Shown here: positions 1 through 5,031 of the stretch, piece by piece
Position numbering within the stretch: the stretch's first letter is position 1
Layout of the letters: each line of letters starts with the position of its first letter
Origin: Syntrophus sp. (in: bacteria)
GTDB lineage: Bacteria; Desulfobacterota; Syntrophia; Syntrophales; UBA5619
Direction of reading: 5' to 3'
Assembly (NCBI GenBank): GCA_013824905.1
Contig: PNOO01000183.1
Location: 1-5,192, forward strand
DNA length: 5,192 nt
Notes under the pieces: model-generated
What the model saw: the letters and a program-made list of their open reading frames with translations, nothing else
What the model was told of the DNA's origin: nothing
Databases searched by the model: none
Position numbers and translations under genes: made by a program

Positions 1-72
1 TTTTTTGAGCTCAACCTTCGAGCCTGCCAGAAACAGTTTGAACTTCTCGACAACCACCTTTACCCTATCCAT
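1..72 (-). CDS. secE: SecE preprotein translocase subunit, N-terminal fragment
   Basis: This is the first 24 codons of SecE, cut by the window edge. SecE is the small essential inner-membrane subunit that clamps SecY in the SecYEG protein-export channel. The visible peptide begins MDRVKVVVEKFKLFLAGSKV and ends with ELKK, which matches the amphipathic helix before the conserved KKVTWP segment of short single-span SecE proteins. The ATG at 72 is preceded by AGGGGA (79-84 on the plus strand) with 6-nt spacing, which supports this start. It lies 45 nt downstream of tRNA-Trp, in the usual rpmG-tRNA-Trp-secE order, and nusG is expected next, outside the window. The transmembrane helix is not visible, so the call relies on the N-terminus plus strong context. 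Confidence 0.88.
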   Translation of the reverse strand, partial: MDRVKVVVEKFKLFLAGSKVELKK

Positions 73-117
73 CCGGCTTCCCCTAATTTCTCTCTATCAG
101 GTCCCTACTAATAAAAT

Positions 118-194
118 TGGCAGGCCAGGAGGGACTTGAACCCCCAGCATCCGGATTTGGAGTCCGGCGCTCTATCCATTAGAGCTACTGGCCT
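118..194 (-). tRNA. tRNA-Trp (CCA anticodon)
   Basis: This is a complete cloverleaf on the minus strand. Acceptor arms AGGCCAG and CTGGCCT pair fully. The D stem is GCTC/GAGC. The anticodon stem CCGGA/TCCGG encloses loop CTCCAAA with anticodon CCA. The T arm carries TTCAAGT. The discriminator base is G, as usual for bacterial tRNA-Trp, and the 3' CCA is encoded (118-120). The length is 77 nt including CCA. It lies between rpmG and secE and is probably excised from their common transcript. Confidence 0.97.
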
Positions 195-231
195 GTCCGG
201 TCAATCGCGGCCGCATCACGCCCCTTGAGGC

Positions 232-381
232 TTACTTTGTCTCCCTGTGCAGCTTATGAGACCTGCAGAACTTGCAGTATTTTTTCATCTCCAGCCGATT
301 CTGCATCGTCCTTTTGTTCTTGGTCGTCGTGTAATTCCGTTGTTTACATTCCGTACAGGCCAGGGTAATAATATTTCTCAT
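232..381 (-). CDS. rpmG: Large ribosomal subunit protein bL33
   Basis: This is a 49-residue basic protein, the normal length for L33, a small protein near the E site of the 50S subunit. The sequence begins MRNIITLACTECKQRNYTTT and ends HKLHRETK. Two CxxC pairs (Cys9/Cys12 and Cys36/Cys39) form the zinc ribbon of the cysteine-containing (C+) form. Residues 17-23 (YTTTKNK) and 26-35 (MQNRLEMKKY) are family signatures. The ATG at 381 has AAGGTGG (389-395) with 7-nt spacing. It starts only 21 nt after the 3' end of tRNA-Thr(GGT), where a tuf gene often stands, and is followed by tRNA-Trp and secE. It is therefore translated from the tRNA operon transcript, with a very short 5' leader after tRNA processing. 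Having four cysteines suggests zinc-dependent folding. A zinc-independent (C-) paralogue elsewhere is possible but cannot be seen here. Confidence 0.96.
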   Translation of the reverse strand: MRNIITLACTECKQRNYTTTKNKRTMQNRLEMKKYCKFCRSHKLHRETK

Positions 382-402
382 GATAAAACCACCTTACCTC
401 AA

Positions 403-478
403 TGGAGCCCACGACCAGGATCGAACTGGTGACCTCATCCTTACCAAGGATGTGCTCTACCGACTGAGCTACGTGGGC
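403..478 (-). tRNA. tRNA-Thr (GGT anticodon)
   Basis: This is a 76-nt cloverleaf on the minus strand. Acceptor GCCCACG pairs with CGTGGGC. The anticodon stem CATCC/GGATG encloses loop TTGGTAA with anticodon GGT. The T loop is TTCGATC, the discriminator is T, and CCA is encoded (403-405). It is the last of four clustered tRNAs and corresponds in position to E. coli thrT, which directly precedes tufB. Here rpmG follows instead. Confidence 0.97.
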
Positions 479-604
479 CGGTTATCCTCATCTAAAGAAA
501 CCGCCTTCTCTCCGAAACCACAACCCGCACCACGACCGATCTTCACCTTTGCTGAATCGGTTGCGCTCCCATGGAGAACCGGCAACGCCTCTCGCCAGAC
601 AAAT

Positions 605-680
605 TGGAGCGGGAAACGGGATTCGAACCCGCGACCCTCAGCTTGGAAGGCTGACGCTCTAGCCACTGAGCTACTCCCGC
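605..680 (-). tRNA. tRNA-Gly (TCC anticodon)
   Basis: This is a 76-nt cloverleaf on the minus strand. Acceptor GCGGGAG pairs with TTCCCGC, with one G-T pair at the base. The anticodon stem TCAGC/GCTGA encloses loop CTTCCAA with anticodon TCC. The T loop is TTCGAAT, the discriminator is T, and CCA is encoded. It corresponds in position to E. coli glyT. A 126-nt spacer separates it from the following tRNA-Thr, and I see no gene in that spacer. Confidence 0.97.
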
Positions 681-743
681 TTATATAATAAAAGGCCTGC
701 CATTTTGTATCCCGGGCAGCAACCTCCCGCCGCAACAGAGATA

Positions 744-828
744 TGGTGGAGGGGGGAGGGTTCGAACCTCCGTAGGCTTCGCCGGCAGATTTACAGTCTG
801 CTCCCTTTGACCGCTCGGGAACCCCTCC
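744..828 (-). tRNA. tRNA-Tyr (GTA anticodon)
   Basis: This is an 85-nt class II tRNA on the minus strand with a long variable arm. Acceptor GGAGGGG pairs with CCCCTCC. The anticodon stem GCAGA/TCTGC encloses loop CTGTAAA with anticodon GTA. The variable arm includes the hairpin CGGCGAAGCCT. The T loop is TTCGAAC, the discriminator is A, and CCA is encoded (744-746). It is second in the tRNA operon, as in E. coli thrU-tyrU-glyT-thrT. Confidence 0.97.
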
Positions 829-847
829 ATGCACTCGGATATCTTGC

Positions 848-923
848 TGGAGCTGGCGATGGGACTTGAACCCGCAACCTGCTGATTACAAATCAGCTGC
901 TCTACCGATTGAGCTACGCCAGC
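848..923 (-). tRNA. tRNA-Thr (TGT anticodon)
   Basis: This is a 76-nt cloverleaf on the minus strand. Acceptor GCTGGCG pairs with CGCCAGC. The anticodon stem CTGAT/ATCAG encloses the anticodon TGT. The T loop is TTCAAGT, the discriminator is T, and CCA is encoded (848-850). It is the first gene of the tRNA-rpmG-secE transcription unit, lying about 85 nt downstream of the inferred start site, and matches thrU in position. With the GGT species it gives two threonine isoacceptors in one operon. Confidence 0.97.
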
Positions 924-1014
924 GATCCTAACCGTTCAATATAAAAAACTCTTCATCGAAAAAGAACCGTCGCACCGTCCTTATAGGCCCTTCACAGTCT
1001 ATGCGAAACGCAGC

Positions 1015-1043
1015 ACATTAGTTTTTATGCAATGATTTGTCAA
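1015..1043 (-). promoter_or_regulatory. Sigma-70 promoter of the tRNA-rpmG-secE operon
   Basis: On the minus strand a perfect -35 box TTGACA (1043-1038) is followed by a 17-nt spacer and a -10 box TAATGT (1020-1015, 4 of 6 matches to TATAAT). The roughly 20 nt upstream of the -35 (about 1044-1062) are almost pure A/T, like an UP element. The -10 is followed by GCTGCG, a GC-rich discriminator of the kind found at stringently controlled stable-RNA promoters. The start site should fall near 1008, giving a leader of about 85 nt before tRNA-Thr(TGT). The -35 box begins 29 nt past the stop codon of the DUF1178 gene. Control by ppGpp is inferred from the discriminator only. Confidence 0.75.
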
Positions 1044-1072
1044 GAAAATTTTTATAATTTCTCTCTTTCCTG

Positions 1073-1489
1073 CTAAGCGTCATACTTAGGCAGGGGAAGC
1101 TTGATGAACCGGACGCCCTCTTCCTGCAGATGTTCTTCTTCGCTTTGGGTTGTGGTCCCCTGAATATTTCTCTTGTCTTCTTCTCCATGGTGGATCCGGA
1201 TGGCAACCTCCGCAAATTTATCGCCCACATCGTCAAAGTTATTATGGATATACTCCTGAAATTCTCTCAGGATCTTCAGAGGCGACACCCCAACCTCCGT
1301 TTTTTCACGAGAAGAATGACTATCCCTTCCCAGGACAGCCACAGAAGAAGGAATCACCGACGCATCGGTCTTCCCGCAGACGGGACAGGCAATGAGTGCT
1401 CTCGTCTTCTGTTCCTCGAAGGCCCCCCTGTCCTGGAACCACCCCTCGAATTTGTGGCCGTCCCCGCATCTCAGATCGTAAATAATCAC
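1073..1489 (-). CDS. DUF1178 family protein, zinc-ribbon-like
   Basis: This is a 138-residue soluble protein of the DUF1178 family, whose biochemical role is unknown. The N-terminus (MIIYDLRCGDGHKFEGWF) has the family's Cys8, His12 and FEGWF pattern, and CPVCG at 35-39 supplies a second cysteine pair. Together these suggest a small metal-binding ribbon. The middle (about 66-101) is predicted helical, and the C-terminus (GVRFIKLPLP, 125-134) matches the usual family ending. I chose the GTG at 1489 because the family begins MI-Y-L-C there and because GGGAG precedes it with 7-nt spacing. A longer ATG-initiated frame starting at 1576 would add 29 residues unlike the family and has no better support. 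The gene lies just upstream of the tRNA operon promoter and seems to be transcribed separately. A possible TATAAC -10 box at 1517-1522 lacks a convincing -35. Confidence 0.87.
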   Translation of the reverse strand: MIIYDLRCGDGHKFEGWFQDRGAFEEQKTRALIACPVCGKTDASVIPSSVAVLGRDSHSSREKTEVGVSPLKILREFQEYIHNNFDDVGDKFAEVAIRIHHGEEDKRNIQGTTTQSEEEHLQEEGVRFIKLPLPKYDA

Positions 1490-1623
1490 GCTTTTTCTCC
1501 CGGATATCGATATCAGGTTATACCTACCATGCTTGACGATAAAAAACAACCCGGCTTTGAACCTTCCTGAATACATCCTAAATTGTTGAGAAAAGAGTTT
1601 TTTTCAGCGCCTGAAAATAATGG

Positions 1624-1652
1624 TGGACATTTCTCGTCGAATTGGTTAGTAA
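1624..1652 (+). promoter_or_regulatory. Possible promoter of tRNA-Pro
   Basis: TGGACA (1624-1629, 5 of 6 matches to TTGACA) is followed by a 17-nt spacer and TAGTAA (1647-1652), a weak -10 match. The implied start near 1659-1660 lies only 3-4 nt before the mature tRNA 5' end. The poor -10 makes this tentative, but some promoter must lie in this interval because the upstream gene is divergent. Confidence 0.3.
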
Positions 1653-1662
1653 CAACAGATGT

Positions 1663-1739
1663 CGGGATGTGGCCCAGCTTGGTAGGGCACTGCGTTCGGG
1701 ACGCAGGAGTCGCGCGTTCAAATCGCGCCATCCCGACCA
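1663..1739 (+). tRNA. tRNA-Pro (CGG anticodon)
   Basis: This is a 77-nt cloverleaf and the only plus-strand gene seen in the window. Acceptor CGGGATG pairs with CATCCCG, beginning with the C1 typical of bacterial tRNA-Pro. The anticodon stem CTGCG/CGCAG encloses loop TTCGGGA with anticodon CGG. The T loop is TTCAAAT, the discriminator is A, and CCA is encoded (1737-1739). A run of seven T residues (1740-1746) directly follows, which may help termination, although no separate hairpin stands before it. It is a single-gene unit, divergent from the DUF1178 gene and convergent with pilC. Confidence 0.97.
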
Positions 1740-1762
1740 TTTTTTTCATTTCCGATCACCGT

Positions 1763-1898
1763 CTGAGACCTTTGAACTTCTCCGTAAATGGTATACAGTT
1801 CTCATTCCCGTGCAAAAGGGAATCCAGTATTTTCAAGGCTTTCTGGATTCCCTTTTGCACGGGAATGACATCGTGGGGGCATTTTTCAAAGGTCTCAG
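1763..1898. repeat. Nested inverted-repeat element (MITE-like or dispersed repeat)
   Basis: This 136-bp non-coding element is bounded by perfect 14-bp inverted ends: CTGAGACCTTTGAA at 1763-1776 and its complement at 1885-1898. Inside lies a second perfect inverted repeat with 26-bp arms (1802-1827 and 1843-1868) and a 15-nt loop. Each inner arm carries the pattern ATTCCC-N8-GGGAAT (1804-1823 and 1847-1866). The perfect pairing implies recent formation or selection on structure. It lies between the ends of two convergent units, so it harms no gene. No target-site duplication is evident at the outer ends and there is no transposase frame. It may be a non-autonomous transposable element or a copy of a genome-wide palindromic repeat. 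It is less likely to be a terminator, because no T tract follows the main hairpin on either strand. Confidence 0.75.
1802..1868. repeat. 26-bp perfect hairpin with two dRS3-like cores
   Basis: The inner arms of the element can form a 26-bp stem around a 15-nt loop on either strand. Each arm contains the 20-bp pattern ATTCCC-N8-GGGAAT, which is the published consensus layout of the neisserial dRS3 repeat. The N8 of the left core is GTGCAAAA and the right core is its exact complement. The resemblance to dRS3 is a shared pattern only. Short palindromes of this type are also scattered through many proteobacterial genomes, so common ancestry is not implied. Confidence 0.8.
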
Positions 1899-1951
1899 TC
1901 TTCGAATGGCGTCCGGGAGTTTCGTCCGCGCCGCACGGTCATCCTTCTGCG

Positions 1952-3160
1952 CTATCCCGCTGCTGCCGCCATTTTAAAGATGGGCAGGTACATGGCGATG
2001 ATCATCCCGCCGACCACGCCGCCCAGAAAAACCATCATAAAGGGTTCCAATAGGGAAGTCATGGCGCTGACCGCCGTGTCTACCTCATCATCATAAAAAT
2101 CAGCAATTTTGGAAAGCATGGTATCCAGGGCCCCTGTGGCCTCACCCACCGCGATCATCTGCACCACCATGGGTGGAAAGATATTCGTTTCCATCAGGGG
2201 TTCGGCGATCGCCTTCCCTTCACTAATGCTCTGCCTGGTCTTCATGAGAGCGTTTTCAATAATCTTGTTCCCGGAGGTCCTGCTGACGATGCCCATACCT
2301 TCCATAATCGGCACACCGCTCTGCAACATCGTGGCAAGGGTCCTTGTGAACTTGGCCACGGCCACTTTCTTCAACAGAGGTCCGAAAATCGGCGATTTAA
2401 GAACGAGAGCGTCGACGACCAGCTTCCCTTTATCGGTCGCATAATACCGTTTGAATCCATAGAAGAGGAGAAACAGGCCGATCCCCATATAGGAAAAATA
2501 ATCCTGTGCGAACTGGCTGGCATCCACAATAAACTGCGTCGGTGCGGGCAAGGCCGAACCGACCCCCTCGAACATCGTTTTGAAGACCGGGACGACTTTT
2601 AAGAGCAGGATAGCCATGACGCCTATCGAAACGGCCAGAACAGTGATCGGATAGGTCATCGCCCCCTTGACCTTCCTTTTCAACTTCATCGCTTTCTCCA
2701 TGTAGCCCGACAGGCGATTGAGAATCACATCCAGGACGCCCCCGCTCTCACCCGCCGCCACGAGATTGATGAAGAGGTCGTCGAATATTGTCGGATATTT
2801 CTTCAGGGCATCGGTCAGTGTAGAGCCTCCCTCGATGTCCTCCTTGATGGAGTTGATCACCTTGGCAAACGTCGTGTTTTGTTCCTGTTTTGCAAGGAGA
2901 TCGAGACACTGGATCAGGGGAAGGCCCGCATTGATCATCGTTGCAAAGATTCGGGCAAAGACGACCACATCCTTCTCAGAAACCTTTTTCTTTAAAAAGG
3001 GAATATACTCCAAAAGATCCTTGGGTTTCTTGCTCACGGTGATGGATTTAAACCCTTGCCGGCGCAGCAATCCCCTGACGGCCGCTTCATCGGCGGCATC
3101 GAGCTCGCCCTTCTTCGTTTCGCCCTTTCTCGTTTCCGCTTTCCAGACGAATGTCGGCAT
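1952..3160 (-). CDS. pilC: Type IV pilus inner-membrane platform protein PilC
   Basis: This is a 402-residue protein of the GspF/PilC family, full length for PilC. PilC is the inner-membrane platform that couples the PilB and PilT motor ATPases to pilin polymerisation and retraction. The N-terminus MPTFVWKAETRKGETKKGEL is the usual start. Two T2SSF repeats follow at about 67-190 and 270-392, each with a conserved Gly-Glu block (AAGESGG at 135-141; GEATGALD at 339-346). Hydrophobic spans lie at about 170-190, 223-236 and 373-394, giving the expected three-helix topology. The ATG at 3160 comes 2 nt after the rlmB stop, with GAGGGG (3169-3174) inside the rlmB end at 8-nt spacing, so it is probably translationally coupled. 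What is odd is the context: no pilB, pilT or pilin gene is adjacent, and pilC ends a housekeeping operon. GspF is the alternative assignment, but the ends fit PilC better. Confidence 0.92.
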   Translation of the reverse strand: MPTFVWKAETRKGETKKGELDAADEAAVRGLLRRQGFKSITVSKKPKDLLEYIPFLKKKVSEKDVVVFARIFATMINAGLPLIQCLDLLAKQEQNTTFAKVINSIKEDIEGGSTLTDALKKYPTIFDDLFINLVAAGESGGVLDVILNRLSGYMEKAMKLKRKVKGAMTYPITVLAVSIGVMAILLLKVVPVFKTMFEGVGSALPAPTQFIVDASQFAQDYFSYMGIGLFLLFYGFKRYYATDKGKLVVDALVLKSPIFGPLLKKVAVAKFTRTLATMLQSGVPIMEGMGIVSRTSGNKIIENALMKTRQSISEGKAIAEPLMETNIFPPMVVQMIAVGEATGALDTMLSKIADFYDDEVDTAVSAMTSLLEPFMMVFLGGVVGGMIIAMYLPIFKMAAAAG

Positions 3161-3162
3161 AA

Positions 3163-3903
3163 TTAAGACCCCTCTCCCCGCTTTCTGAAAATCTCATGAA
3201 TGATAATCCCTGCCGCGACCGAAACATTCAGAGAAGTCACCTGTCCACGCATGGGAATCGAAATCAGAAAATCACACTTTTTCCGGATCAGAGGCCTGAT
3301 GCCCTTGCCCTCGCTACCCAAGACGAGACCGATGTCGCCGCCATAGTCCGGGGCATGAATACTTACTTCCGACCCCGCAGCAGCACCATAGATCCAGAAA
3401 CCTTTCTCCTTGAGATATTCAATAGTCCGGACCATATTGACCACCATCGCCGTCGGCAGGCAGTAAACCGCCCCTGCGGATGCCTTGGCAACGGCCGCCG
3501 TCACTGAGGCGGACCGGTTTTCCGGAATGATCACCCCGTTTCCCCCACAACAATGGACGGTCCGGATGATGGAACCGAGGTTCTGAGGGTCGGTAACGCT
3601 GTCCAGGAGGATCACCAGGCTGTACTGCAATCCTTTGTGGCGGTTCGCGAGCACATCGTCAACGGTGGCGTAGGCATGCTCCCGGCAGAGACCCACAATC
3701 CCCTGGTGGACCTGGCGGGGGGCCAATTTTTCCACCCTATCCCGCCCGGCCGATTCCACAGGGACTCCGTTTTCCGCGGCGAGTTTCAGGATCTTCTGTA
3801 CCGCTGCCCTTTCCCGCCCTTCTGCAACGACGATTTTTTCAAGCAGCGCCGGATGGGAATGGAACATCTCCAGAAGAGGGTTGATGCCATAGATGACCTG
3901 CAT
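3163..3903 (-). CDS. rlmB: 23S rRNA (guanosine-2'-O-)-methyltransferase RlmB (TrmH/SpoU family)
   Basis: This is a 246-residue SPOUT methyltransferase, the usual length. RlmB transfers a methyl group from S-adenosylmethionine to the ribose 2'-OH of a guanosine in domain V of 23S rRNA (G2251 in E. coli). The N-terminal substrate-binding domain (about 1-80) opens with MQVIYGINPLLE. The catalytic SpoU domain (about 95-240) shows motif 1 DSVTDPQNLGSIIRT (101-115, with Asn108 and Arg114), motif 2 LGSEGKGI (195-202) and motif 3 IPMRGQVTSLNVSVA (216-230, with Asn226), which form the trefoil-knot cofactor site. The start is supported by GGAGG (3910-3914) at 6-nt spacing. It lies 17 nt after pyrF and 2 nt before pilC, so it is mid-operon. 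A tRNA-modifying TrmH paralogue is possible, but the small N-terminal domain and the YGINPLLE start favour RlmB. Confidence 0.9.
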   Translation of the reverse strand: MQVIYGINPLLEMFHSHPALLEKIVVAEGRERAAVQKILKLAAENGVPVESAGRDRVEKLAPRQVHQGIVGLCREHAYATVDDVLANRHKGLQYSLVILLDSVTDPQNLGSIIRTVHCCGGNGVIIPENRSASVTAAVAKASAGAVYCLPTAMVVNMVRTIEYLKEKGFWIYGAAAGSEVSIHAPDYGGDIGLVLGSEGKGIRPLIRKKCDFLISIPMRGQVTSLNVSVAAGIIIHEIFRKRGEGS

Positions 3904-3920
3904 GACCTCCCTCCACAGAC

Positions 3921-4676
3921 CTAGTCGCGCAGTGATAATCCCCGGCCAATTTCACCGGCAATCTCATCCGCCTCGCCGGCAGGATCCGCCGCCTGCCGGA
4001 TCGGTCTTCCCACGACAAGGAAGTCGGCGCCGCACTTTATCGCTTCACACGGCGCCAAAATCCGTTTCTGGTCATCGCCCGCCACCTCTCTCGTCCCCCG
4101 GATACCGGGAGTGACGATCAGGAATTCACTACCGCAGGCTTTCCGGATAGCGGCGGCATCATCGGCCGAAGCCACAACCCCCGAAACCCCGGCATCCTGG
4201 GCCAGGCGCGCCAGGTTGAGCGCCGTTTCGCGCGTTCCCCTGTTGAATCCCATCATTTTCAGGTCACTGTCATTGAGACTGGTCAGCACGGTGACCGCCA
4301 GAACAATCAGCCTGGGGTTGCCCTCCCGCTCGGTCAACCGCCGCACCTCATTGACCGTCTCCACCATCATCCGCATTCCGCCTAGGGCGTGCACGTTGAA
4401 CATCGCCACCCCCAACGCAAAGGAGGCTTCCGCCGCCCGGGCCACGGTGTTGGGTATGTCATGAAATTTCAGATCGAGAAAAACCTTCCTGCCCCGGGCA
4501 TGGATCTGTCGGACAATCTCCGTGCCGTACCGGACAAACGATTCCTTACCCACCTTGAACAGACCGACGTGATCCCCCAGGCGATCGACCCAGGAAAGGG
4601 CATCTTCCAGCCCCTCACCGACATCGAGGGCAAAAATCAGTCTTTCCCGCGCAGGGTTATTCAGTGTATTCATCAT
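3921..4676 (-). CDS. pyrF: Orotidine 5'-phosphate decarboxylase
   Basis: This is a 251-residue cytoplasmic TIM-barrel enzyme that converts OMP to UMP, the last step of de novo pyrimidine synthesis. Counted from the ATG at 4676, FALD (15-18) forms the first strand and FKVGKE (40-45) carries a conserved lysine. DLKFHDIPNT (68-77) is the catalytic Asp-x-Lys-x-x-Asp block, VTPGIR (188-193) binds phosphate, and VVGRPI (221-226) is the final phosphate-loop motif. All key residues of the short bacterial (group I) form are present. The start is uncertain: ATGs at 4697, 4676 and 4673 are all in frame and none has a clear Shine-Dalgarno. I favour 4676 or 4673, where the protein begins just ahead of the barrel. 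The gene then overlaps the end of rpoZ by 17-20 nt, suggesting translational coupling. Confidence 0.95.
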   Translation of the reverse strand: MMNTLNNPARERLIFALDVGEGLEDALSWVDRLGDHVGLFKVGKESFVRYGTEIVRQIHARGRKVFLDLKFHDIPNTVARAAEASFALGVAMFNVHALGGMRMMVETVNEVRRLTEREGNPRLIVLAVTVLTSLNDSDLKMMGFNRGTRETALNLARLAQDAGVSGVVASADDAAAIRKACGSEFLIVTPGIRGTREVAGDDQKRILAPCEAIKCGADFLVVGRPIRQAADPAGEADEIAGEIGRGLSLRD

Positions 4677-4929
4677 CGCCGATAAATTCGGACTCATCCG
4701 GTATCGATTTGAATTCTGCCTTGACTCTCTTCAAACCGTCGGGATGTGCATAGGAGACCTTCCCCGCCGCGATTTCTCTCAGGGCAATCACTATCTCCCG
4801 GTTGTTTCTCGTATCCGTCAAGGGGCGGGCCCCTTTGAGGAGCTGCCGGGTGCGCTGAGTGGTCAATAGAACAAGGGCAAAACGATTCTTCGCCTGCTTC
4901 AAGGAATCTTCTACGGTAATTCTGGCCAT
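4657..4929 (-). CDS. rpoZ: DNA-directed RNA polymerase omega subunit
   Basis: This is a 90-residue protein, typical for omega, which chaperones the beta' subunit and contributes to ppGpp response in proteobacterial RNA polymerase. MARITVEDSL (1-10), NRFALVLL (15-22), RTRQLLKGARPL (26-37) and IALREIAAGKV (48-58) are the standard omega motifs in order. The acidic tail ends EFIGDDEYTE. The ATG at 4929 has AGGAGG about 10 nt upstream. It follows gmk by 102 nt, the widespread gmk-rpoZ pairing, and its end overlaps the start of pyrF. The gmk-rpoZ gap holds a 6-bp GC hairpin (5005-5010 with 5022-5027) without a T tract, so probably no termination occurs there. Confidence 0.96.
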   Translation of the reverse strand: MARITVEDSLKQAKNRFALVLLTTQRTRQLLKGARPLTDTRNNREIVIALREIAAGKVSYAHPDGLKRVKAEFKSIPDESEFIGDDEYTE

Positions 4930-5031
4930 ATGGTATAAACCTCCTGTGATTTAAATAAGATCTCTCCTACCGGGAAAGGTCGGAAAACCTATCCGGCCGG
5001 CTCCCCCCTCCGATACCGGTAGAGGGGATTA

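Noticed and set aside
479..604. Spacer between tRNA-Gly and tRNA-Thr(GGT) examined for a small gene or tuf remnant
   Set aside because: No frame resembles EF-Tu or any other protein, and a tuf remnant would be expected after tRNA-Thr(GGT), not before it.
380..688. Plus-strand frame of 102 residues containing DQDRTGDL and GKRDSNPRPSAWKADAL
   Set aside because: It reads antisense through tRNA-Thr and tRNA-Gly, and these peptides are classic spurious annotations.
469..834. Minus-strand frame of 121 residues across the tRNA-Gly and tRNA-Tyr genes, starting near GGVPERSKGADCKSAG
   Set aside because: It is a translation of tRNA genes. The SNPPPST and GFESRFP peptides are read from the T arms, and such frames are well-known false proteins.
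938..943. TATATT on the minus strand as a second -10 box for the tRNA operon
   Set aside because: No acceptable -35 box lies 16-18 nt upstream, and the TTGACA/TAATGT pair further upstream is much better.
1073..1576. Longer ATG-initiated version of the DUF1178 gene
   Set aside because: The extra 29 residues do not match the family start, while the internal GTG at 1489 has a good ribosome binding site and begins at the conserved N-terminus.
1513..1749. Minus-strand frame of 78 residues containing GMARFERATPASRTQ
   Set aside because: It is antisense to tRNA-Pro, another well-known spurious peptide, and has no ribosome binding site or family.
1802..1868. 26-bp hairpin considered as an intrinsic terminator for pilC or tRNA-Pro
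   Set aside because: No T run follows the stem on either strand, and the stem is far longer than usual, which fits a repeat element better.
1583..2053. Plus-strand frames (1583-2053 and 1642-1977) through tRNA-Pro and the repeat
   Set aside because: They translate the tRNA and the inverted repeat and then run into the end of pilC on the opposite strand, with no recognisable protein.
3196..4685. Several plus-strand frames opposite rlmB and pyrF
   Set aside because: They are shadows of well-supported minus-strand genes with low-complexity, non-family sequences.
5005..5027. GC-rich hairpin between gmk and rpoZ considered as a terminator
   Set aside because: The stem is only 6 bp with an 11-nt loop, and no T tract follows on the minus strand.
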